Positions 24,352-36,300 of a stretch of DNA of 64,000 nucleotides are shown here, in pieces. The DNA is from Glandiceps talaboti (taxonomy: Eukaryota; Hemichordata; Enteropneusta; Spengelidae). The notes below the pieces were generated by a model, which worked only from the letters and a program-made list of their open reading frames with translations, made no database searches and was not told the DNA's origin. Within the stretch, counting starts at the first letter, position 1, and each line of letters starts with the position of its first letter. The position numbers were made by a program, and so were the translations under genes. The DNA is taken from positions 23,536,887-23,600,886 of the forward strand of contig NC_135564.1 in assembly GCF_964340395.1 (NCBI RefSeq), given 5' to 3'.

Positions 24352-24672
24352 CTGAATATATACATCATGTATACACCAGATGTGCATGATGTATACATTC
24401 AGCAAACAATGTACGTTTGATATATACACCAAACATACATGGTTATGTCCAATGGTCACGCTTGTTGAGGAGGGAGTACATCAAAGCTACATCAAGCAAT
24501 AATGTAGATTTAATGTATACATCAAGTGTACATATTACAAATTAAAATTTTGTGAGTTTACAAAGACTTTGATGTTGGTTTGATGTATACATGGAATGCA
24601 CATATTCAGACTGTACAAATTTCTGTGAAAATGATGTAGGTATGATGTAATAAGTGTACATATTCCAGACTT
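24352..24672. repeat. Cluster of palindromic ATGTATACAT motifs, left
   Basis: Variants of TGATGTATACATCA and GTGTACATATT recur several times over about 300 bp. A similar cluster lies at 26255-26415. Together they may mark the two ends of one element. Confidence 0.55.
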
Positions 24673-26254
24673 TAATTTTTTTATGAGTTTGGCAGCTAAT
24701 GTATGACAGCCCAGCAGAATGAAAAGTATTGTTAAACAAAAAAATGGAAAATATATAGAAACCAGTACGATACTGGAATTAGTTCATTTTTGTTCAGATC
24801 ATGGATGTATTGATAAAATGACATGGAAATACGAGCCCCTGTAGATTTTACCTATTTACGGCACCCTTAGCAAACATAAATACATCCATATTCAGATGTA
24901 CTTTGATGAACTATCAAAATCGGGGCTAGAATTTAGTGACACTGCGATCACTCATCTTTGCTGTTTGGTGCCATGATGGAAACATGACAAAATCGACCTT
25001 TGACATTTCGATGGAAGTATGACGAAATGAGAGATGGTCACTGATTGGATGTTTTTGATACGGTAATATGGCATGATGCAAAATGGGTGAATCAGAATAT
25101 TCCTTACAAATAACTATATCTATACAATGTTGCACCCTTGCCCGACCATATTTCTCTCATCTCATTGGTCGAAATCGAAACCCACCATCTTAAACGACAG
25201 TTACGTTTCTGGCTACCAGTGTGTGCAGACAGCTTGTAAACTCTCAGAATAATATGTCCTATTTTCAACAATCTAGCTACGAAAAGTTTATACTGTACGT
25301 ACTAAGTGAGGAGAAAGGTTAGGATAGTTGTAGTGATAGTTCTTGAAGGCTACAGGTAGGCTTAGTATAGTATAATATGGTAGTACCTGAAATGACTTTA
25401 TCCTTTAATTTTTTGTTCAAATTAATTGTTGTGTATAATTTGCGTGATTGATCATCAATCTAGTCTAGTTCCTATCATTACGATACAGTTAGAAACTACA
25501 GTTGGCATCCAGACTATCGTCAATCTGCATCAAGAAAGTTATCATTCAGTGAAATTTGAGTTAAAGTGAATGAAAATCTCCTTTGATTTTTTTCAAAGTG
25601 TATTTTTATCAAATTTTTGTCAAGCAACAGGCCCCGTACGTGACTCAAATCTTGATCGACTCAAAATTTAGTGACAGGAAATATCCTAACCATACAAATG
25701 CATTGTTTACAATAAGATATAAGGATATCATCACAACATTTCCAAGGTTTGTTAGTTCGATGCATTTCCAGGTCAATTCGGTTAGGTTGCTATATGTTTG
25801 AACTAAGTCAAAATAAATGAAAACATTTTATATGGATCAACTACCATGCAGTGCGAATAGGTTACTAGATAAGTCAAAATAAATAAATAGAAAGTCTTGT
25901 ATGGCTTTCAACTATTGTATCTGCATTTCTAAATAAGAAAAGAAATAAAAAGTTTTTATATTATTATAATTCTGAAACATTTTTTGTGGTTAATTTTATG
26001 GTACTTGAATATTTTGTTTCACAGACGTTTTACATAGTTTCTACTTTAATCTTGTCTTGTGGGAATATTGCAGTCTAAGAGGTGCAGTGGTTGACATTCA
26101 TTCCATATAATTGTCATACCATGTCATGCATGTTTTACATGTTTCACAAGTAATCATAGAAAGTATGGGTACATCAATGTGCTAGTTGTGTCATATATGT
26201 AAAATGTTCCTTTTAGGTTTTATCCCAAAATTATGCCAGATGTACTGGGATGTA
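24673..26254. other. Sequence between the two palindrome clusters, no gene recognised
   Basis: It contains short frames (for example 25583-25801, 72 codons) without recognisable domains, and a stretch around 25000-25250 of somewhat higher complexity. If the clusters are element ends, this is the interior. Confidence 0.4.
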
Positions 26255-26415
26255 GCTTGGATGTATACATCAACCCTACATCAATATGTGTATACAAAAC
26301 CTATATCAATGTATATTTGGTTACAAATCTATCCTACATGATGTATACATCAGATATCATGGATGTGCCTTTGATGTATACATCATGTACGGTTGATGTA
26401 ACTTTGATGTTTGGT
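26255..26415. repeat. Cluster of palindromic ATGTATACAT motifs, right
   Basis: The perfect 14-bp palindrome TGATGTATACATCA occurs near 26340 and 26372, with a close variant near 26268. TTTGATGT variants lie between. Confidence 0.65.
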
Positions 26416-26420
26416 TAAGT

Positions 26421-27290
26421 ACTACTACTATGCGTTGCGTTATTTTACATTGATATAGATGTACAAGTATTAAAATGAAAACAGTCGACACTCAGTACCA
26501 CCGAAAACATAGCATACAATTGGACTATGTATTGTTTTCAAAATAATTACAATCATACTGAAGATATTTACAATGCTATTTGCCTTCTTTAGTTAAAACA
26601 CAAAGCATTTTATATGTTTTCTGTCATTTCACTTTGATCCATGGGGAACTCAGGTAAATTGATCAGGGACCGATAACATTTACTCAAATTACTGGCTTTA
26701 TACATGGAATACTTTCCCTTAGTGATAGGATGACATGACGTCACAATTTCTCAAAGTGAACACTAGATGGCGCTGTATTTAAGGGCAAAATCATGACATA
26801 CATGACCTTGTTATTTCAAAAGCTAAATCCAATTTTTAAGCTATACCAAAGAGATTTGAATTTAAAAATGGTATAAATCACTTGTCACACATTTATTTTA
26901 TCAATAAATTGCAATGTCATTATTGGACCGTCCGTTTAATTTATACACAGTCAGTTTTGTAGTTTGTATTAAGCCAATAATCTCTGATTGTAGCGTACAT
27001 CTCTAATTCAAATATTTCCTGCTTTTAAGATTACATTTTTATTGACACACCTGTTACACAGTCAATAGATGGTACTGTATGTTTGGTCACATCAATTTGA
27101 CAACAACCAGCCACAAAATGGTCACAAATGCATTAAGGTGAATGAAAGTTATTGTGACAGTGAGTAGTTTGCAATGGAGACTGTGTGTTTCAATTGAAAG
27201 AATATATAATACTTTAATAGCAAATATTGGTTCACTACGAAGTTATCCATTTTGTTGGCTGACACATTTTTAGTGCACTTTGTGTACGTT
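26421..27290. other. Intergenic, no feature recognised
   Basis: AT-rich sequence without credible frames or repeats. Confidence 0.4.
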
Positions 27291-27292
27291 GT

Positions 27293-27350
27293 GTGTATGT
27301 ATGTATGTATGTATGTGTGTATGTATGTATGTATGTATGTATGTATGTAT
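27293..27350. repeat. (GTAT)n microsatellite
   Basis: About 14 tetranucleotide units with one TGTG interruption. The IHTYIHTY-type frame on the minus strand is its translation. Confidence 0.95.
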
Positions 27351-27415
27351 CCATGCATGCAATTATGTATGATAATAATTAAATAATATTATACAATAAT
27401 AATAATGTTTATAAT

Positions 27416-28040
27416 AATCAAGTTTATTTGAATATTAACCACCCTACCTGGGGTAGTTTTGTATGCTGAGTTCAAAAAATGGGGTCATTTTATTAACATC
27501 CGTTGCCATGGTAACCAAAATCACCATAATATGTTTATGATTCTTCCAAAATTTGACATCAAACATGGAAAAAAATAAAAATTAATGAAAAATTTTCCTT
27601 GGTTTTGACATGTATGAGATGGGGCTATCTGTTGTAACACAAGTTGCCTAAAATAGGACAGCTGTTTCCATGGAAACATAGAGTAGACTAAAAAATGTTG
27701 TGTTGGTTAAACACCTACATATCTGGAAAATAACATGATAGATTTAATTATAACATAGTTTATTTGTATATTGACCACCCTATATTGGGTAGTTTGTTAT
27801 GCTGCGTTCAAAAATAGTTATCATTTTAGGAACATCTATTGCCATGGTAACCTAAATCACCATATTATGCATTATTTGGCAAAATTTATGTAAAATTCAA
27901 AGAACAAAATATTTTTACAAAAAAAATTCCTTACTTTTGGCATATATGCACTCATACTATCCATTGTAAGACAGATTATCTAAAATTGGAGAGTGGCTTT
28001 CATGGAAATATAAAATACGCTTACATTACAAATGCCATGT
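27416..28040. repeat. Diverged 330-bp direct duplication with RFX-like palindromes
   Basis: Two units starting near 27416 and 27752 share ACCACCCTA, GGGTAGTTT, GCCATGGTAACC and CATGGAAA in the same order. GTTGCCATGGTAAC (27502-27515) fits the X-box bound by RFX factors; the second copy (27838-27851) has one change. A dispersed repeat origin is likely. Confidence 0.65.
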
Positions 28041-28546
28041 TTTAGTAAAAAAATACATCTGACATACACCTACAAATGAATGGGTTTGCTATTAACATAC
28101 CAAATACTGTCCAAATAAAATATGCAACGAGTCACAAACTGAGTGGTCGTAAAAGCTTAACATGTATGTCAGAAGATCTGTGCTGATTACAAGGTCTAAT
28201 TACGATCCCAAATTTCGAAGGGCCAGGCCCGACTACATTACATCATGTCACGTGCAAGGAGGGTGCTACATGTACATACCTAAACAAACTGGTGTGTGGG
28301 AATGTGAAGAAAACTACAGGCCTTTACTAGTTTTCTGTTAAATATTACATGTAAAAGCCTACAACCGTTAGCAATAATGACAGCATAACACAGAAATAAA
28401 GATATACTGTGTGAAATTACGATTTAATACAAATTACTCAGCTTGGACATACAACCCCATCTTGACATATTCTTGTCCTTTTCAGTTGCGCTGACATTTA
28501 CAAACATGTACGTTAACGAAGTCATCAGCTCTACATACCTTTTGTT

Positions 28547-28623
28547 ATGAACAAAGTTCAACTTTCCTTTTTTGGCAGTGTAAATTATGAACAAAGTTCA
28601 ACTTTCCTTTTTTGGCAGTGTAA

Positions 28624-28625
<2 letters not shown>
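28547..28625. repeat. 39-bp direct duplication next to the (AT)n tract
   Basis: TTATGAACAAAGTTCAAC followed by TTTCCTTTTTTGGCAGTG occurs twice in tandem. Confidence 0.9.

Positions 28626-28626
<1 letters not shown>

Positions 28627-28714
<88 letters not shown>
28627..28714. repeat. (AT)n microsatellite
   Basis: About 44 pure AT dinucleotides. The YIYIYI frames on both strands are its translations. Confidence 0.98.
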
Positions 28715-28721
<7 letters not shown>

Positions 28722-29099
28722 TAGTACATAAACTTCAGTTGAATATATGACATGATCGTGATGGATAAGCGATGTAACATTCGATTATGTAGGTCTTTGA
28801 GTAATAAGGTCCGGTTTGACACAACATTGACAGTCGTGTACCAAAATATCCATCCAAAGTTGCGTTCAAGGAAACCGTTAGTTCCGTTATGATTGAAAAC
28901 ATGCCAGCACAATGACATCGCATTTTCGATTGCGATCAAATCAAATCAAAACCATACGATTTTAGAAGAGATTCAAACGACTTAAAATCTCAAAATTGTA
29001 TCACAAGTAACGCGAAGATAAAAAAAATTAAATCAAGCGATTGTAGGAGTGCGAATTTGACATTTAATTCTGAATACTATGTCAGATTTCCCATAGAAA
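28715..29099. other. Intergenic, no feature recognised
   Basis: No gene. Minus-strand frames here begin in or near the AT tract and are not credible. Confidence 0.4.
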
Positions 29100-29225
29100 A
29101 ACAATGGTCATGTTCTTTTATAACAACTGAACTTTGCTCACGTTCAACTTTTTCAAATGCGCACCAATCGGTCTGAAAATTCATAAATAGAGACCAAAGG
29201 GGTTTTGTAAAAAATCTCTTGGTTT
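29100..29225. repeat. Direct repeat, first copy
   Basis: Shares GACCAAAGGGGTTTTGT, GTTCAACTTTTT and CAAATGC.CACCAATC with 29640-29752, about 540 bp downstream. Confidence 0.75.
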
Positions 29226-29639
29226 TAGATTTGTCATTTTTTAAAATTCTTTTCTGGAAAATTATGTGCTATCGCTAACTATGTTGTTAAAACTCATTAA
29301 GAAAACCATTGTAATTTGTAAACCGGCACATTTTACCATGTACACCTACATAAATACAGACCTCTAACTTTGTTATTCTGTAAGTAAATTACACGTAATA
29401 CATACAGACTGACCTAGCACTTGCTTTCACAAAAATCAGTCTTTAATTTCATGAAAGCTGTGTGGCAAATAAAATCGAGAGTTTTGAGTTATTCCGTTTA
29501 TTTTAGTTTAATACCCGTCAGCAAATAATGCTATCAACAGGTCAGCGATATGTGTTCCACTGACACTCAGTCAGTACAGTACTACTGCGCGCATATCAGA
29601 AAAACTTGAATTCTTTTCGCTAAACTTTGCAACATTATT

Positions 29640-29752
29640 TTATGACAACTAAACTTCGCTCAGCTCATGTTCAACTTTTTTCAAATGCACACCAATCTGT
29701 CTGAAAAATCGTAAGTAGAGACCAAAGGGGTTTTGTGAAAATCTGAGTCATC
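29640..29752. repeat. Direct repeat, second copy
   Basis: Diverged copy of 29100-29225 in the same orientation. Confidence 0.75.
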
Positions 29753-30075
29753 GCTACCGCTACCATAGCTGTCAATCAAATATTAGTGCCTAAATGCTTC
29801 GGGGAATACTGGACAATTGAGATCTTCGCTGGGCCGCAGTGCTAGTGCCAATTTAGTCATAAATAAAATAATATTGTTATACTTTTATTCATGTACATGG
29901 CAAGTACCAAGCTCCCAATTGTTACGACTTGAAGCTTGAATGGGAAATGTTGAACAATTAGTTATGGGTGTAAAACGTCAACCTTTACACCTCCTACACA
30001 ACAACCATAAGTGATATTCCTCTAAAGTCCTCCCAACATCATTATTATATAATATTTAAACCCCTTCACTTGTAA

Positions 30076-30092
30076 TAATGATAATAATAATG

Positions 30093-30159
<67 letters not shown>

Positions 30160-30360
30160 TAATATATTCTTATCAGTGCGTTATGCAACAGCCTCAATGG
30201 GCTTTACAACACTAAAAAAAGAAAAAGCATCACGAAGGGTTAAAACTAAAAATGTCTGACATACAACATAGAGACCTTAAAAACTGTTAAAACCTAATAT
30301 CCAAGATGAAATTTCAGTGGTTTGAGTGACAACTAAAAGTGTTAAATACATTTTGTAATG
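30076..30360 (-). mobile_element. LINE/SINE tail, minus strand, with (ATT)n end
   Basis: On the minus strand, GTAAAGCCCATTGAGGCTG and AACGCACTGATAAGAATAT lead into about 28 ATT units (30078-30165). This order is the usual 3' end of L2/CR1-like LINEs and dependent SINEs. The 5' boundary is uncertain. Confidence 0.55.
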
Positions 30361-31315
30361 TAAACTTATTGTACAGCTAAGTTTTAAAATACTCCTCCTC
30401 TCTCATTCCTTGACTGTCATTTCCTCACAGTTTTCTCTGCCAACATGCATCAGTCCTCTCATTGTTAGGCATAAGGCCAATTGAACTCAGCCCATCCACA
30501 GAATTGGCAATTGAACCCATTTGGTTGAATTATCAGTTTCTGATGAAGTGAGTGTCATTTAATTAATGTATAAAAACAGAGTCATCTGTAATTTTCCAGA
30601 TTTTATGGAAACCATTCAAGGTGCTCAAAAGAGGGAACCTATAAATCCATTTTCAAAGTAGTAGATTGCCATGACAACAGCCTAAATGTAAATTTACATT
30701 TGGTTTTAGACAGTGTTATTGTACATAGAGATTAATACAAGAGTGTAAAGCTGACGGCTGTTTATTGTTAAATTGAAGCAAAGTAAAACACTTGCTGGTT
30801 CATTGTCCCTCTACTATTATAGATTATTGGAGTTGTGACTTGCCACACAGTTACACTTACTGTCTGTAAGCTTTCACTCAAACCTATACATTTTTCAGAC
30901 GTTTTGTGATTCCAGATTTTAGACTCAATTTTGTAAGGAAACTATCAATTCAACTCAAATAGTTTCTGACTCTCCAGACAGAAGACAAGAATTTAAGGCC
31001 ATCTTTTAAATTTCATTGTCCTAAACCTAACCTTAGACACTGAAAATGCTTTTAAAAATCCATCCATTGTTTACTTTACATATTCCTAACTTTATCATTT
31101 GATTCTCATCATTTCAATATAAATCTGGATTGTCAGACATCTATCTATCAATCTTACAGGTATTGCCTGGAGACAAACAAACTCATCAATTGTCCTAATG
31201 ATTATGGAGATTTTATGCTTTCGAAAAATGAAACAAAAATAATGCTGAAAGAAAAGATAAGAAATATGATTAAAAGAATTGAGAAATACTAAAAATTGTC
31301 TGTCTTTATTACAAT
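30361..31315. other. Intergenic, no gene recognised
   Basis: No repeat or coding signal that I can support. Confidence 0.4.
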
Positions 31316-31319
31316 TGAT

Positions 31320-31413
31320 GATTAATTGATATGGTAATAATTGTAAAGCACTTTGAGCACAGCGTGGGAAAGCGCTATATAAAAACCCAACATTATTATT
31401 ATTATTTTTATTA
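31320..31413 (+). mobile_element. LINE/SINE tail, plus strand
   Basis: TGTAAAGCACTTTGAGCA, then GGAAAGCGCTATATAAAA, then an ATT tail. This is the widespread 3' box of L2-like LINEs and their SINEs. The body upstream is not recognisable. Confidence 0.6.
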
Positions 31414-31519
31414 ATTATAGTGATATATGTTAACATTCAAAATAACATGAAAACTGCATTGTGTTTGTTCATATATTCATTCCATTGCTTACAACATATA
31501 TTTAGTCTACTTCATTCTC

Positions 31520-31700
31520 CTGGATATTAATTTCAATTAATACATTGTTTATATCTGTGTATATTAATTTCAAATATATTGTTTATATTTGTAGATTAAT
31601 TCAAATTAATGTCTTGTTTATATATGTGTATATTAATTTCAATCAATATATTGTTTATATTTGTATATTAATTCAAATTAATGGCTTGTTTATATAAAGT
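31520..31700. repeat. AT-rich tandem repeat, about five units near 38 bp
   Basis: TATATTAATTTCAA..AAT and TTGTTTATAT alternate with variants across the stretch. Confidence 0.7.
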
Positions 31701-31954
31701 GCCAGTGGTATTACTACTTCAGATACTTTTATTAACAATTTCCATTTAAAAAATAATACATTATCATTAGTCTGTTAATACACCCTGCCAAATTGAATCT
31801 AAGTTTTATTTTGATTGGACAAGGAGAAGAAAAGTAATGTTTCTCATGAATGCAAGAATTTAAAAAAACTCGAGAGAACTATAGCTACTATCATACAATA
31901 TGTTGAAAACATATCCAGATATTAAGGTATTCGATGTGAGAGACCACATAATAC

Positions 31955-32110
31955 TTTACTGTGGTTGAAAATACTCAATTTCTCCATTACTGTTTGGTAT
32001 GGCAGTGCATACACCATGAAAAGACAAGCCTTGAGAAAATAGTCAAAATCACTGCCAGTGATTTACAATCAAATTCAAATGAGCAGCATGAAAGGAATAG
32101 ACACGACTGT
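31955..32110 (+). pseudogene. Probable LINE ORF2 C-terminal remnant
   Basis: One frame near 31965-32035 reads FSITVWYGSAYTMKRQALRK, which resembles the F..TVWYGS..A..RKAL region downstream of the RT domain in several fish and invertebrate LINEs. A stop follows at once and the rest is scrambled. A different frame (31961-32203) continues with IVKITASD, so a frameshift is likely. Confidence 0.4.
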
Positions 32111-32141
32111 GATTTTCAAGATATTCAATTGATAAGACCCC

Positions 32142-32419
32142 TGTATATAAACAATTACACTCTTTGGAAAGTCCAATTCAAACAAGCAACGCCTGGTATC
32201 TGATAACAGGAGGTCGTAAAATACAAGACAGCTAAAATCTAAACTGACTGTTACTTAGCACACTATTTTTTTAGACAATGTTTCAATGCAATGGATTGAA
32301 CCCAATTAGACTGAGATTAAACACAAGACATCTATTTTATGACCTCCTGTTATCAGATACCACACTTGGTGTTGCTTGTTTGAATTGGACTTTCCAAAGA
32401 GTGTAATTGTTTATATACA
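32142..32419. mobile_element. Foldback element with about 85-bp inverted arms
   Basis: The left arm (32142-32232) and right arm (about 32323-32419) are inverted copies. Shared text includes TGTATATAAACAATTACAC, TTTGGAAAGTCCAATTC and ATCTGATAACAGGAGGTC. The right arm has a small insertion. The loop of about 90 bp is unique. No target duplication is clear. Confidence 0.75.
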
Positions 32420-32424
32420 ATAAA

Positions 32425-32577
32425 AATGTCTTTTTAATCAAAAATCTTTAATTCCAAAATTACTGCGCAGACTAGGCTGAAATGTGGCAAGAGAGTTCTT
32501 CAGGGTGTTTATATTAAGAATTGTTCATGACATGATGATTCCATCAGTGATATGCAAATTAGGACTAAAATGTGTCT
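32425..32577 (+). mobile_element. Body fragment of the hairpin-tipped family
   Basis: Contains GTGATATGCAAATTAGG and AAAATGTGTCTTTT, shared with 34350-34390, but without its own hairpin. Confidence 0.55.
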
Positions 32578-32581
32578 TTTT

Positions 32582-32613
32582 AGCTCCACTGTCAGCGACA
32601 GCTGAGTGGAGCT
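32582..32613. other. Hairpin of a third tip type (AGCTCCACT)
   Basis: AGCTCCACT pairs with AGTGGAGCT, and inner bases CTGTC/GACAG can extend it. It is preceded by TTTTT and followed by TAAGGG, the same setting as the other two tip types. Confidence 0.7.
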
Positions 32614-32657
32614 TAAGGGTTAGGTTGATTCTCTATCGTCCATCAATCAACTTTTTT

Positions 32658-33800
32658 AGCACAACTGAACCAGGTTCAGTACTGCTATAGTCATTGAGAA
32701 ATGTGTGTGTGTGTGTGTGTGTGTGTAAACAACTTAAAGTCAAAAACCGCCGGCCGTTTAGTATTTTGTGGGGACATTATTGTGGTGTCTAGAGAGAAAA
32801 TTGTTCAAATCAAAATAATCGCATCAGAGATGTGTATTTTGGGTGAACAAATGTGATTTTTGGTCAAAAGACTTAAACTCCCGGCCTGAAATTTGGTGGG
32901 AACGTTCTGTAAGGGGTGTAAATTTAGATTTGTTCATGATGATCCCATCAGTGATATGAAAATTAGGGTTCAAAATGTGTCTTTTCAGTCAAAAGTCTAT
33001 AATTCCTAAAGTACTTAGTTGATTTGGCTGAAAATTCACAGGGATATTTCTGGGGATGTACAGACCAGGTGATATTAATTACATGATGATCCCTTTAAAA
33101 AATGCTAAAAAACATGATTTTTTAGTTGAAATGCCAGTCAGGCAAAAAGAGTATACAGAAATTATTGTTTTATTGATCTAATTAAATAAGAATTTTTATG
33201 GGGTACATAACATAATGTAACAATTGTGTGTGAATGGTACTGAAATTAATCTCTCCTTGAGGTTGCTTGGAAACCGTGCCTACCTAACTTGAACACTGAA
33301 CTACACTTTGGTTCAAGGTAAAATGCCTGTCTGTCTGTCTGTCTGTCTTGTAGATGATGCAAATGATTTTGGTATTGAGCTTTACCTCTCAAACTATTGG
33401 TGATCAAATTTGGTTATGACTCTGAAAGTGTTACTGTTAGTCTGCAAATTGTGAATGTGTCATACTTATTGGCCCTAGCAACCATGACCACACCCTTAGC
33501 AACAGTCAAATGATAGGTTTCTTGACATTTAACAGGGATGGGTAGGCAAATAAATAAACATTATTTTAAAATATGTAAATGTCCTTAGCAACAAGACCAC
33601 GCCCATAGCAACATGTAAACAATGACATATAATGCCAAAATAACACTGGTGATGGGAAGGTAAATGAATGAGCATTGCGAAATTGTATTCAGATTTGCTG
33701 AGAAAAAAGATAGTGCCCATAGTAACATTAAATGATGGTGTATATATCAGGTATAACATTAACACCATGGATGGGAAGGCATGGGAATAAATCTTCAAAG
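32658..33800 (+). mobile_element. Hairpin-tipped family, long plus-strand copy
   Basis: Hairpin 32658-32685 (AGCACAACTGAAC / GTTCAGTACTGCT), then (TG)n, then AACTTAAAGTCAAAAACCG and body units. From about 33370 come units of the second type with CCTTAGCAACAAGACCACG and GATGGGAAGG. It shows the same two-part order as the minus copy at 4735-5686. Confidence 0.65.
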
Positions 33801-34010
33801 AATGTATGTCAAGCAAGAAAACCACGTTAATCATTACAGAAAATTAAAGTGTATCATCAACAGTTGTGCTACAATACCATTGGCGCTTTTATTTATTTTC
33901 ATCTTTTCCGAAAGAGTCAGAATACTTAGATATTCGGTCTGCATGTTCCTTGGGGTGAGGCTATTCAGATTTGTTTATGCCAAGTTGATCTGTGCCATTT
34001 TCAGTTTTTT

Positions 34011-34467
34011 AGCACAACTGAACTGATAAGGTTCAGTAGTGCTATAGGCATGGCAAAGTGTCTGTCTGTCTGTCTGTGTGTGTTTGTGTGTGGATGTGTG
34101 TAAACAACTTAAAGTCAAAAACCACTGGACCGATTGTCCTGATATTTGGTGGATGTATTACCGTAGGTGTCTAGTTGGGAAATTGTTCAAATCAAAATGG
34201 TCTTACCACCGGTGTGTGATTTGGGTCAACAAATGTTATTTTTGGTCAAAAAACTTAAACTCAAACAGTACTGGGCAGATCAGTTTGAAATTTGGTGGAA
34301 ACATTCTTAAGGATGTTTAGATTAAGAATTGTTCATGTCATGATGATGCCATCAGTGATATGCAAATTAGGGCTAAAATGTGTCTTTTTGGTCAAAAGTC
34401 TTTAATTCCAAAACTACTGAGCAGATTGGGTTGAAATTTAGTGGGGATGCACCTTTTTGATCAAAAA
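34011..34467 (+). mobile_element. Hairpin-tipped family, copy cut by the DIRS-like element
   Basis: Hairpin at 34011-34043, then TCTG/TGTG repeats, AACTTAAAGTCAAAAACCAC and body units. It stops at about 34467 where the DIRS-like 5' end begins. Confidence 0.65.
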
Positions 34468-35217
34468 TACAACATTTAACTTGTTAAATAAGTGGTTGAC
34501 AACACAGGAAGGTGCACACCTAGCAATTACATAACAGACCACACCAGTCACACATTTATTTCCCATCACCTCATTTTTTCACAAGAATTCATTACCATCA
34601 CAGCTGTAGTACACTTCTCCACATCGACTGACAACATGCTAACTACCAACTTTGCCGAATTCACCAGCACACGGTAATCCGAGTACAACTCCGCCCGCAA
34701 GCAATGACTGCCGTGGGACATCACGAACCACTCAAGGTGATAATATCAACAACACAAACAATGGACATATAGTTACCCTGATCTCCTCACCACGATGGGC
34801 ATCACCTCTGACAGCATATGCCCCATATCAAGCTAGTGTTAGCTTCTACCTGTCAAGACATACTGCGAGGTAAGGATGTCAACTTGGCTTATCTCCTTAT
34901 ACCTAGCTACAAGCAAACGGACCATGACCCCATATTGTTGTTGATGATGCAGATTATACACTACGTTTAAGACACTCACCTCTCTCAACCCTTGACCTTA
35001 CAGGAATTCATCCTTGCATTTTCGATTTATAAGAACATTATGTGTGGAGCTTACCCAAATTGCCTGAAATTGTCAGAACTAGATTCATAACAACCGGACA
35101 TTACTGACATGGCCACTTGTTACTCAGGTCTCTGTTTCTATGAATACCACCATGCATTCTCTGCCTGGGCAGCAATGCTGCTGGAACTGCATAATATTAA
35201 CGTAGACTAGTCCAAAT

Positions 35218-35640
35218 ATGACAACAATTTATTTTGTTCAATTTTCGCTGGGCAGAAAGCCAAAGCCTGTCGAATTTGTAACAGTCTCGGCCATACAACG
35301 GGTTTCTGTAACCTGCTCAGCGCTCCCACTTAGTACCACAAATACTGGAAGCGCTTTATCGTCAATTTCCGGTTCTGATGACCTGGACCACCAAGGGCGC
35401 CCTTCTCATCAAGTTCCGTAGAAAGGAAATCTATAACAACTTCATGGAACACTAAGAATGGATGCAACCACGCAAGCTGCAACCAACTACGTGCCTGCAC
35501 CCATTGCTATTCAGAAAACCACGGACTGACAACCGGCCAATGCACCCATATACAAAACACCAACAAACAATGACTCCGCCCCTCCACTCCCGTTGATATT
35601 ACGGCTCACAACCTTGAACTAACTATACACCCAGACCATG
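35218..35640 (+). pseudogene. DIRS-like gag remnant with two zinc knuckles
   Basis: A frame around 35265-35309 reads CRICNSLGHTTGFC (C-x2-C-x4-H-x4-C). A second near 35493-35540 reads CTHCYSENHGLTTGQC (C-x2-C-x4-H-x6-C). Paired cysteine-histidine knuckles are usual at the end of Gag in such elements and bind nucleic acid. Stops and frame changes separate the pieces, and the gag start is deleted here. Confidence 0.55.
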
Positions 35641-35654
35641 ATTTCGTCATCTAC

Positions 35655-36078
35655 TTGATTTTGGGTGTTATCAATGGTTTTCATGCAGGGGTTGCTACAC
35701 CACCACATGGTACATACGTTGCCGAAACCTGCTTTTGGCATGCAACCAAAAGCAGGTTTCAACTCATTGTTTCAACTCAGCTCGGAGAAGAGGTACAGAA
35801 AGGTTACTTGATTGGTCCCTTCGACACACCACCGTTCCCCGAGTTTTGCTGCAGTCCTCTCGGCGCCAGTGACAAAAAATATTCGAACAAGAAGAGACTA
35901 ATTTTAGATCTATCATCACCAATGCAACAGCACCGAGGTCACCAGCATAAACGACCTAATCAACAAAGAAGAGCTCTCACTGTCATATGTCAAACTGCAT
36001 GATGCTATCAACACGATTAAACAAGCAGGAAAAGGCGCTCAGCTCTGCAAGACTGACATTGCAGATGCATTCAAACTT
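35655..36078 (+). pseudogene. DIRS-like reverse transcriptase, N-terminal part
   Basis: The first frame (35655-36002) contains LIGPFDTPPFPEF, SPLGASDKK and KKRLILDLSSP, the entry motifs of DIRS/Ngaro RT. A second frame continues with KTDIADAFK just before 36078, which carries the first catalytic Asp of the palm. A frameshift lies near 35930. The protein is then broken by an inserted LINE tail. Confidence 0.75.
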
Positions 36079-36300
36079 GCATCATTTGGGGGTCGAGCTT
36101 TCTCATGTGCTGCACCACGTCTTTGGAACAAATTACAACTGGAGCTTTGACAGACACCCACAGTCAATGCCTTCAGGAAACATCTCAAAACACACTTGTT
36201 TGCAAAAGTGTTCGATAACTAACTGTAAAGCGCCGCTGAACTCTACTTCGTATTGGATATTGGCGCTCTATAAATGTATTGATTGATTGATTGATTGATT
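36079..36300 (+). mobile_element. LINE 3' end inserted in the DIRS-like RT
   Basis: The frame reads FSCAAPRLWNKLQLELRQTP and then AFRKHLKTHLF before a stop, the classic C-terminal end of CR1/L2-like ORF2. GCGCTCTATAAATGTATTGA and (TTGA)n follow. Removing it joins the RT segments before and after, so the insertion is younger than the DIRS-like copy. No target duplication is obvious. Confidence 0.8.

Noticed and set aside
24926-25135. 69-codon minus-strand frame as a gene
   Set aside because: No motif, no splice context, and possibly inside an unrecognised element.
28547-28939. YIYIYI frames on both strands
   Set aside because: Translations of (AT)n; also at 50930-51444.
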